The position numbers were made by a program, and so were the translations under genes. This document shows, piece by piece, positions 62,801 to 64,000 of a DNA stretch of 64,000 nucleotides. Numbering within the stretch: position 1 is the first letter of the stretch; every line of letters begins with the position of its first letter. Below the pieces are notes generated by a model. That model searched no databases, was not told the origin of the DNA, and worked only from the letters and a program-made list of their open reading frames with translations. Origin of the DNA: Acanthosoma haemorrhoidale (lineage: Eukaryota > Arthropoda > Insecta > Hemiptera > Acanthosomatidae); contig OV884011.1 in assembly GCA_930367205.1 (NCBI GenBank), positions 103,965,139-104,029,138 of the forward strand, read 5' to 3'.

Positions 62801-63951
62801 AAGTTTTTGGACCGATCTGATTGTTTATATTATTACAGAAAGTTAAACCAGTAAATTTGGTTGAGTGACTAGGGTGTAACATTGAAATTTAGTTTGGTTA
62901 CAATCAACCTTGTTCACCTAAAATATTTTGGTCATGTATCATCAATTTTGTTAACTTTCATTTTCATTCATTTTGTATACACTCTTTATTGCATGGTGAT
63001 TTAATTAGAGTTTACTAAATTGAGAGGATATCTCACTAAATGAGTTTCTGATAATTAAGGTCATATGGTATGATTGGAGAGGAGGGGTAGGCTTAAGTAA
63101 ATAAAATGAATTTTAATTACAATGTTATTTTTAGTTCAACTAATCACAATTTTATTTCAAAGTAAAAAAAATCAAACATACATAATTTTAAACAAAACTT
63201 AACTCAGATTTAAATAAAAATCTCTATGTTCAGTTGGAATGTATCTACATATATCATCACACCAAAACAAAATTAATAAGCGATTTCCCTAAATGTATAT
63301 GGAAACATTATATAGACATGTATGTACATGTGTATAATAGAATTTTTAAACATCTATACATACAGTAAAAAGTATGTCTATAGATTATTTCTTATTTATT
63401 TTTCCCCAACCTCTATAATCCGAATTTTTCACTAATCCAAACACCCTCTAGCAACAATTAGTTTGGATTATCAAGCTAGCTAGCACTATATACTGTAAAC
63501 AATTCAAAACGTTTTTATTTTAATTTATGTAATTATTATTAAGTGTTTTCTCTATAAATTCTTTCAACCCTGGTAAATTTCAATCTCTGGTAAATTCCTT
63601 CAAATTAAATAAAATTTACTTTATTTTTAATTGAAATTACTATTTACTAATTAAGTAGTTATCGAGAAAATACTCCTATATATTTCAGTATATTCAAATG
63701 GTTATAATTTTTTAATTTGGTTGCAGTTGTCCATTTCTGAATATCGTGAAAGAGTCAAGTCCAACGCTCCATCAAAGACCAACTCAGAAGCGAGCACCCC
63801 TTCTCAACAGACTAAATCAACTTTACAACTAACAACATCAGTAGAAGACATTGATCCAGATTCTGAAGATTTCTTAACTAACTCCATTTTATTCAATGCT
63901 CCTGCTCCACCAATTGATTCAGCATTCAAAAAAGGCAAACAATATTTTTAA
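30813..63951 (+). CDS. upSET: upSET: PHD and SET domain chromatin regulator (KMT2E/MLL5-SETD5 family), full spliced model
   Basis: Coding exons joined by hand with consistent phases: 30813-30877, (31091-31231 candidate), 34843-34939, 36072-36228, 36299-36455, 39654-39701, 39836-40029, 40124-40362, 40438-40689, 40805-41029, 41743-41891, 42286-42472, 42561-42734, 43368-43534, 43684-43915, 43992-44132, 46016-46151, 48016-48146, (55779-55898 candidate, not counted), 60852-60953, 62312-62470, 63727-63951. The product is 1125 aa with the first candidate exon. Order: an N-terminal segment with QDHNYCARPPSP, an acidic linker, a complete C4HC3 PHD finger (about residues 203-248), a basic linker, a SET domain (about 450-575), a poly-Asn tract, TREERKMEA, and Pro/Ser-rich tails with LKKRRF. 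Drosophila UpSET recruits an Rpd3/Sin3 deacetylase complex and limits histone acetylation around active promoters; the family lacks clear methyltransferase activity. Human relatives are longer (1442-1858 aa). Confidence 0.9.
31091..31231 (+). CDS. upSET: Candidate upSET exon (cassette, 141 nt)
   Basis: A strikingly GC-rich island. Acceptor GGAGCAG|GGGC and donor CAT|GTATGT give phase 2 in and phase 2 out, fitting both neighbours (GG+G = Gly, AT+G = Met). It encodes GASGGGRGTVVPLRSQARHK, then LPMSPTGPRILPARNISALA, then RPLPKLM. Length is exactly 47 codons, so inclusion or skipping keeps the frame. The acceptor lacks a strong pyrimidine tract, so it may be alternative or false. Confidence 0.5.
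32323..32352. repeat. Poly(T) tract, 30 bases
   Basis: Uninterrupted T30. It could mark the A-tail of a minus-strand retroposon extending to the right, but no body was recognised. Confidence 0.8.
33222..33755. repeat. Diverged direct duplication with about 317-bp offset
   Basis: Copy 1 (33222-33473) and copy 2 (33539-33755) share, in order, GGTTCCAATT, 'CTCTC...ACAT', 'TAAGTCCAG' versus 'CAAGTCCAG', CTGAGAC.AT.ATG, 'AAGTCCGAGATG' versus 'AAGCCTGAGATG', 'CCTACAAGAGTTA' versus 'CCTACAAAAGTTA', and ACAGAAAGAGG followed by 'CAAAGGAG'. Copy 1 contains an 11-base G run (33325-33335). Confidence 0.75.
34843..34939 (+). CDS. upSET: upSET exon, Lys/Glu-rich N-terminal segment
   Basis: ATATCAG acceptor, TCAG|GTATGA donor, phase 2 in and 0 out. 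It encodes SSPKKKSEEDEIQDNVMSGY followed by KQFSVNYLANCQ. No domain is recognised. Confidence 0.8.
34940..36071 (+). other. upSET: upSET intron
   Basis: AT-rich, no feature recognised. Confidence 0.8.
36072..36228 (+). CDS. upSET: upSET exon with conserved DHNYxARPPSP motif
   Basis: TTAACAG acceptor, CCGG|GTAAAT donor, phase 0 in and 1 out. It encodes HVLQDHNYCARPPSPTTLLS and ends with PPITPPTPLFRP. The QDHNYCARPPSP block matches 'ADHNYGARPPPTPP' near the N terminus of KMT2E/SETD5 and anchors the gene assignment upstream of the PHD finger. Confidence 0.88.
36299..36455 (+). CDS. upSET: upSET exon, acidic linker and first PHD cysteine
   Basis: TTCATAG acceptor, TTG|GTAAGC-type donor, phase 1 in and 2 out. 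A strongly acidic stretch (GEESDISSDGETAAGNTEDG, then EETETAPEDED) is followed by SVTRCI, the start of the PHD finger; the next cysteine codon is split across the intron. Confidence 0.9.
36587..36611. repeat. Poly(C) tract, 25 bases
   Basis: Uninterrupted C25 in an otherwise AT-rich intron. Its true length may differ because such runs are error-prone in assemblies. Confidence 0.8.
39010..39235. repeat. Diverged tandem duplication of about 100 bp
   Basis: Copy 1 (39010-39104) and copy 2 (39129-39235) share, in order, GGACCT.TTAAGGTT, ATGCATTGC.CA.AGT, AC.AAAAAT.AGTTTTAGGG, and GTGACCTGATCTA versus GTCACCTGGTCTA. Offset is about 120 bases. Confidence 0.65.
39654..39701 (+). CDS. upSET: upSET exon, PHD finger part 1
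   Basis: TTGCAG acceptor, GTCT|GTAAGT donor, phase 2 in and out. It encodes CEFQHDDGYMICCDKC plus a split Leu, nearly identical to the KMT2E segment 'CGFTHDDGYMICCDKC'. It supplies PHD zinc ligands 2-4. Confidence 0.95.
39836..40029 (+). CDS. upSET: upSET exon, PHD finger part 2
   Basis: CTTGTAG acceptor, ACAG|GTAAAT donor, phase 2 in and 1 out. It encodes VWQHVDCMGIERGNIPEEYR then CEECEPRKVDKARAIRLQ, completing the C4HC3 PHD finger (ligands H and C in WQHVDC, then CEEC). In KMT2E the PHD reads H3K4me2/3; the aspartates and tryptophan typical of that pocket are present here. A Ser-rich linker follows. Confidence 0.95.
40124..40362 (+). CDS. upSET: upSET exon, basic Ser/Thr-rich linker
   Basis: CATCTTAG acceptor, AGAG|GTAACA donor, phase 1 in and 0 out. 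It encodes a low-complexity basic region (RKRGERGSSSTPNVTKSGRW, then KRGKYTKPAPKLKQKKTVTK), probably disordered and possibly nucleic-acid binding or nuclear-localising. Confidence 0.88.
40438..40689 (+). CDS. upSET: upSET exon before the SET domain, ending at a GC donor
   Basis: TTTTTTAG acceptor, phase 0. It encodes EGIHQLRQWIDSYEEAVTNH, matching the KMT2E segment 'IKAWMDRYEEANNNQYSE', and ends SLLPSGLK. No GT donor fits. The exon ends CTTAAG|GCTAGT, a GC donor, which keeps phase 0 and restores the conserved K-I-L across the junction. Confidence 0.88.
40805..41029 (+). CDS. upSET: upSET exon, SET domain N-terminal half
   Basis: ATTATAG acceptor, CGAG|GTAACT donor, phase 0. It encodes ILVTTAFIPVNQAIIEVRGK followed by YML, then a lineage-specific stretch, then DARFIRSSCNPNTE. 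These align with '[24 protein letters not shown]' and 'NEARFIRRSCTPNAE'. The canonical SET motif NHSC.PN has become RSSCNPN, as in the KMT2E/SETD5 group. Confidence 0.93.
41030..41742 (+). other. upSET: upSET intron within the SET domain
   Basis: No exon or identifiable element. The stretch 41060-41290 is less AT-rich and may be an anonymous repeat fragment. The frame of the previous exon stays open to 41107 by chance. Confidence 0.6.
41743..41891 (+). CDS. upSET: upSET exon, SET domain C-terminal half
   Basis: TTTGTAG acceptor, TCTGC|GTAAGT donor, phase 0 in and 2 out. It encodes IRHCIEKGTLHLYIVSTCPI then DAKTEITLPHRPGSSNCASG. 'RH.I..GT.HLYI.S...I...TEIT' is family-typical. The following 'FDFDYGN' segment of KMT2E is replaced by LPHRPGSSN, so the usual active-site aromatic residues are absent. 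Confidence 0.92.
42286..42472 (+). CDS. upSET: upSET exon with poly-Asn tract
   Basis: TTTATAG acceptor, TAAG|GTTAGT donor, phase 2 in and 0 out. A basic run (NDKRRRGRRR) likely to act in nuclear localisation is followed by Ser/Thr-rich sequence, ten consecutive Asn codons (AAT/AAC mixture) and a Pro-rich end (KRPAPQPPPSPEP). Confidence 0.9.
42561..42734 (+). CDS. upSET: upSET exon, basic Ser/Pro-rich
   Basis: TTGGCAG acceptor, ATTG|GTAATA donor, phase 0 throughout. It encodes TSKTVVSAPSPPLTRESSGL and ends SASPPKKHDGKL. No folded domain is apparent. Confidence 0.85.
42735..43367 (+). other. upSET: upSET intron
   Basis: AT-rich, no feature seen. Confidence 0.8.
43368..43534 (+). CDS. upSET: upSET exon with conserved TREERKMEA block
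   Basis: TGTTTAG acceptor, AAAA|GTAAAT donor, phase 0 in and 2 out. TREERKMEAIMKAFERLEK matches the KMT2E/SETD5 helix 'TREERKMEAILQAFARLEK' almost exactly, strong evidence for the family assignment. A basic Ser-rich tail follows. Confidence 0.95.
43684..43915 (+). CDS. upSET: upSET exon, basic then acidic/Ser-rich
   Basis: AATTAG acceptor, CTAAG|GTACAT donor, phase 2 in and 0 out. It encodes arginine-rich sequence (RPRRNTVAKVV, PVRRLTRRQ) and then SEETDSDESESASVGGSAPS and a PRTPPIPDHP segment. The RRLTRR part resembles basic clusters in the family. Confidence 0.88.
43992..44132 (+). CDS. upSET: upSET exon ending FKFPKTKK
   Basis: GTTTTAG acceptor, AAAAAG|GTTCAG donor, phase 0. It encodes SNACLLVAAAVGPLAPGFKF then PKTKK. 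The end corresponds to 'KYPKTKK' in KMT2E, directly upstream of the conserved 'NEWL' helix that the next exon supplies. Confidence 0.88.
45111..45485 (-). mobile_element. Truncated mariner element (transposase C-terminal end plus one inverted repeat)
   Basis: The left end TCAGGTTGGCCAAAAAGTCC follows a TA and is a typical mariner terminal repeat (GGTTGGCCAAAAAGT.CGTTCGG). The minus strand then encodes RQKLLELGWEVFPHPPYLPD, LAPSDFHLFRSLQNSLNGQT and DHGIMNLPMRRQKILEQNG, the mariner transposase C terminus including the third catalytic Asp (APSD). A frameshift occurs near 45440. The 5' two thirds and the other terminal repeat are missing. Confidence 0.85.
45735..45938. repeat. Foldback/MITE-like element
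   Basis: TACAACTTGTTTAAGC at 45735 is the near reverse complement of GCTTAAACAAGTTGTG at 45923. The arms continue for about 38 bases (ATTTAGAG versus CTCTAAAT). A second nested inverted pair, CAAGTGGTT (45774) and AACCACTTG (45850), lies inside. No coding sequence. The structure suggests a non-autonomous DNA element of about 204 bp. Confidence 0.6.
46016..46151 (+). CDS. upSET: upSET exon with KKRWLRQA motif
   Basis: GTTGCAG acceptor, CACG|GTCAGT donor, phase 0 in and 1 out. It encodes NLLNSWFGGNEINNEEVVQR then PGLVDCAKKRWLRQAISEDS. The start parallels 'HLVNEWLSEKN' and CAKKRWLRQAISED parallels 'CKKRWLKQALEEE' of KMT2E. Confidence 0.92.
46506..47772 (-). mobile_element. Full-length mariner-family element with both terminal inverted repeats
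   Basis: CGAGGGTGGTCTGAAAAGTT at 46506 and its reverse complement ending at 47772 form near-perfect inverted repeats of about 28 bp, each bounded by a TA dinucleotide (46504-46505 and 47773-47774), the mariner target-site duplication. Length is 1267 bp, normal for the family. The transposase on the minus strand is broken. It sits in an upSET intron. Confidence 0.92.
46570..47610 (-). pseudogene. Mariner transposase, frameshifted
   Basis: Reading minus from ATG at about 47610: MDKIEYRAVIKYLF, a shift, then TPTQIKDKLDSVYGDYAPSF and VKFWAAEFKRGRKSLGDDDR (N-terminal helix-turn-helix region, mariner-typical 'GRPKT' next). After more shifts and stops, the end reads LLDHPPYSPDLAPSDFFLFP with the third catalytic Asp in APSD. 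It cannot make a functional enzyme. Confidence 0.85.
47773..47816. repeat. (TA)22 microsatellite abutting the mariner end
   Basis: The TA target duplication at the mariner right end is the first unit of an uninterrupted TA run. Confidence 0.9.
48016..48146 (+). CDS. upSET: upSET exon with PLKKRRF motif
   Basis: TTTTTAG acceptor, TCAG|GTATGT donor, phase 1 in and 0 out. It encodes ETGVSSPTDMAAPLKKRRFA then RESMSSDISYTPPATPQAG. 'TPLKKRRF...S.....TP...TP' is conserved in KMT2E/SETD5. Confidence 0.92.
49930..50850 (+). pseudogene. Decayed copy of a repetitive arthropod protein family of unknown function
   Basis: Broken frames keep, in order, DNLVFCHEIRGLLEKMGLPD (49942), LFIESTKRSINT (about 50013), KNVINGPL (about 50266), VKIKAGIFDG (about 50416), LGCNMSIKVH (about 50596), HSDHFPENLGDISEE (about 50642) and IMGDYC (about 50762). 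From memory, this order belongs to a multi-copy uncharacterised protein in many arthropod genomes, probably transposon-derived. Multiple stops and shifts show it is dead. I cannot name the family. Confidence 0.6.
50928..51003. repeat. About 75-bp repeat, copy 1
   Basis: Nearly identical to 51378-51460 (both carry GATGTTATCCTCTTCTCGGA and ATAAATCTTTGGTGTT), differing by an 8-base insertion and a few substitutions. A partial relative occurs near 54970. Confidence 0.8.
51100..51960 (+). mobile_element. Jockey-like LINE 5' part with CCHC zinc-knuckle gag (ORF1), broken
   Basis: From 51459 the frame reads NASVTLNSMKKIRAINHVIV, then a region leading to two zinc knuckles: CYRCQEFGHTRNHC (51561-51602, CX2CX4HX4C) and CVRCVGPHEVAQC (51619-51656, CX2CX3HX4C). 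The third would start at 51684, but its first Cys codon is TGA (K-stop-SNCGEAHPASYR). Three knuckles of this spacing are characteristic of ORF1 in the Jockey group. A possible ORF1 start is the ATG at 51247 (MDKNRTTEICIFDAILTADK), separated by an inserted 75-bp repeat. No reverse transcriptase follows. Confidence 0.7.
51378..51460. repeat. About 75-bp repeat, copy 2
   Basis: Second copy of the unit at 50928-51003, in the same orientation, interrupting the LINE ORF1 region. Confidence 0.8.
52060..52450 (-). repeat. 3' LTR of the non-autonomous element (shortened)
   Basis: Its edge reads TGTTGTGATATTAGATATTG on the minus strand. The segment 52310-52437 is almost identical to 54765-54878, and 52105-52160 matches 54366-54425. 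It is about 250 bp shorter than the other LTR, indicating an internal deletion. Confidence 0.7.
52690..53225. repeat. Tandem array of about 150-bp diverged units
   Basis: AAGTTTTTA starts units at about 52698, 52852, 52998 and 53150 (spacing 154, 146 and 152). Each full unit also carries a 'CCGATTGACA'-like motif, a '..ATAGGT(A/T)TT(A/C)AAT' motif, and TTGATTGTACAAATAAAC or a close variant. It is internal to the LTR element, between the gag-like frames and the 3' LTR. Confidence 0.75.
53241..53639 (-). CDS. LTR element internal ORF 2 (gag-like, 132 aa)
   Basis: Starts MEDIKNIKEQNTIKI. Lys/Asn-rich with an aromatic segment (LEWDKFEFKISYHFSENPFC) and no zinc knuckle or enzyme motif. It is in a different frame from the upstream ORF, 65 bases away, so the two may once have been one Gag reading frame. 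Its function is unknown; structural Gag is inferred from position after the primer-binding site. Confidence 0.45.
   Translation of the reverse strand: MEDIKNIKEQNTIKITSNSSETKSVINRDIIRVINNHDKLEIQRFKSFDPVEIISKLKSTIVKSLEWDKFEFKISYHFSENPFCEFSWNNRKINKRKNFKNNFREVFNSIEYNYKKKEEKVIFYYYEIMIIG
53705..54103 (-). CDS. LTR element internal ORF 1 (coiled-coil gag-like, 132 aa)
   Basis: Starts at an ATG about 135 bases after the primer-binding site, the expected place for gag. Residues about 30-120 form a continuous heptad-like coiled coil (KLMVENFKQIKEENEQNLLE, LSNKIDKLADKINDLFLKID). Such coiled-coil N termini occur in some insect gypsy-type Gag proteins. It may still be translatable but lacks any partner pol gene. 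Confidence 0.5.
   Translation of the reverse strand: MEKYNQSLNYDPNEQSIIDRYVDKEENKMDNILKLMVENFKQIKEENEQNLLELSNKIDKLADKINDLFLKIDDKCERIEQQLQNSFNDLNVEMDEKIHILKTDLKPGLENQKNDIKEVNLETENKLMIMNI
54237..54249 (-). other. Primer-binding site of the LTR element
   Basis: Minus strand reads TGGCGCCCAACGT, complementary to the 3' end of tRNA-Lys as in gypsy-like elements. It fixes the element's orientation. Confidence 0.8.
54250..54886 (-). repeat. 5' LTR of the non-autonomous element
   Basis: 637 bp between the primer-binding site and the homology break near 54886. Similar along its length to the solo LTR at 848-1480. The terminal TGTTG is not preserved at this end. Confidence 0.7.
55779..55898 (+). CDS. 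upSET: Candidate hidden upSET exon (40 codons)
   Basis: After ATGACAG at 55778 an open, in-phase stretch reads PSSPMPEKSLPSVGTKEVKQ then MSSASNSTTYNSWQEENNCG. It fits between the phase-0 exons at 48146 and 60852 if it leaves by GGT|GTGTAA (55899) or earlier by GAA|GTAAAG. Its Ser/Thr/Pro-rich composition resembles the neighbouring upSET exons, and it lies outside recognised transposons. The donor is mediocre, so this may be alternative or false. Confidence 0.4.
56308..56930 (+). mobile_element. Second LTR-element piece, opposite orientation (3' internal end plus LTR)
   Basis: 56308-56440 matches the reverse complement of 52445-52625 (shared TTTTGGTGACACATAATC, ATCGACAAGCTC and the purine-rich tract), then TGTTGTGATGTTTGTATTG starts an LTR at 56440. 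The LTR body differs from the other copies and contains AATAAA near 56848. A segment (GGAAGGCTATGG ... GCGAGAGCAGTTGTT) occurs both before the LTR (56247) and inside it (56518). Confidence 0.65.
56931..60851 (+). other. upSET: Intron tail without recognised features
   Basis: AT-rich. A short G run lies at 59921-59931. An exon-like piece at 58351-58440 has good splice signals but stops in all frames. No gene supported. Confidence 0.65.
60852..60953 (+). CDS. upSET: upSET exon, acidic/His-rich
   Basis: TTTTAAAG acceptor, TCAG|GTATGT donor, phase 0. It encodes MYEYDENSMEPHGTSEEVVT then PLSENQTDLEHHHQ. No domain. Confidence 0.8.
61075..61150 (-). mobile_element. tRNA-like SINE head (minus strand)
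   Basis: Minus strand: TAGCGTAATGATAATGCTTC, a CATGGTATGAAG arm, then GGTTCTAGAATCAAACC (61089-61105). This is an A-box/anticodon-arm/B-box order like tRNA-derived SINEs. The A-to-B spacing (about 19 bases) is shorter than in a tRNA, so it is not an intact tRNA gene. Confidence 0.45.
61398..61465 (+). mobile_element. tRNA-like SINE head (plus strand)
   Basis: TGGAGTAATGGT (A-box-like), GACTGCTCTCTGGTAGGAAAGTCC, then GGATTCAAATC (B-box-like, 61442-61452) at a tRNA-like spacing of about 32 bases. It lies about 300 bases from the minus-strand SINE-like unit. Confidence 0.45.
62312..62470 (+). CDS. upSET: upSET exon, Pro/Ser then Lys/Glu-rich
   Basis: The only acceptor that avoids a stop and keeps phase 0 is CCATTAG|CTACC at 62311; its pyrimidine tract is weak. 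The donor is AAAG|GTAAAT. It encodes LPGGPKTPPSAKSELAPSSL and ends ISQASKEEANRVKRK, leading into the next exon's SISEYRERV. Confidence 0.8.
62471..63726 (+). other. upSET: upSET intron
   Basis: AT-rich, no feature recognised. Confidence 0.8.
63727..63951 (+). CDS. upSET: upSET last exon in window (probable C terminus)
   Basis: TTGCAG acceptor, phase 0. VKRK joined to LSISEYRERVKSNAPSK matches 'KKKVSLLEYRKRQREARKS' of KMT2E. The rest is Ser/Thr-rich, then SVEDIDPDSEDFLTNSILFN. It ends SAFKKGKQYF-stop at 63951. Human relatives continue much further, so an alternative is splicing at AAAG|GCAAAC (63932, a GC donor) to exons beyond the window. Confidence 0.8.
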   Translation: MSISEYRERVKSNAPSKTNSEASTPSQQTKSTLQLTTSVEDIDPDSEDFLTNSILFNAPAPPIDSAFKKGKQYF

Positions 63952-64000
63952 TAATTAGTTTTAATTGTTAATGGATTACTCTTTTTAGTAATATGTGCAT

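Overview
This is an AT-rich animal nuclear sequence with spliced genes, long repeat-filled introns and many decayed transposable elements. The three protein genes recognised (kermit/GIPC, Gps2 and upSET) and the element types (mariner, Jockey-like LINE, Ty3/gypsy, Jerky/Tigger-like, tRNA-derived SINEs) fit an arthropod, most likely an insect. I cannot name the order or species from the sequence alone.

Layout. (1) 1-6.3 kb, + strand: the last two coding exons of a GIPC/kermit gene (1901-1982 and 5215-5372), whose PDZ part must lie upstream of the window. A solo LTR lies just before it, and a Jockey-like reverse transcriptase fragment and an unidentified decayed minus-strand reading frame lie in the intron. 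(2) 6.3-10.97 kb: intergenic, no gene, with one weak trace of a decayed coding region. (3) 10997-12037, - strand: an intact, intronless Gps2 (346 aa). (4) 12-17.3 kb: the Gps2 upstream region, then a badly decayed Ty3/gypsy element containing a tRNA-like SINE candidate. (5) 17.3-64 kb, + strand: upSET, the insect homologue of KMT2E/MLL5 and SETD5. I assembled 20 coding exons by hand, 30813 to a stop at 63951, plus a possible cassette exon (31091-31231) and a possible hidden exon (55779-55898). With the cassette exon and without the hidden one, every phase fits and the open frame is 3378 nt (1125 codons plus stop). It carries a complete C4HC3 PHD finger, a SET domain lacking the usual catalytic motifs, the conserved TREERKMEA block and basic Ser/Pro-rich regions.

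The upSET introns hold most of the mobile DNA: a Jerky/Tigger-like transposase relic, two mariner relics (one full length with both inverted repeats next to a TA microsatellite), a foldback element, a decayed arthropod repeat protein, a Jockey-like gag fragment, a non-autonomous LTR element with a gag-like coiled-coil region and an internal array of about 150-bp repeats, a related LTR piece in the opposite orientation, and two oppositely oriented tRNA-like SINEs.

Functional link. Gps2 encodes an NCoR/SMRT-HDAC3 corepressor subunit, and the UpSET/SETD5/KMT2E family is tied to histone deacetylase corepressors. The two genes are divergent neighbours here. I see no clearly new biological system. 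The most checkable points are a GC-AG intron inside the SET domain, the two candidate extra upSET exons, the intronless Gps2, and the gag-only LTR element with its internal tandem array.
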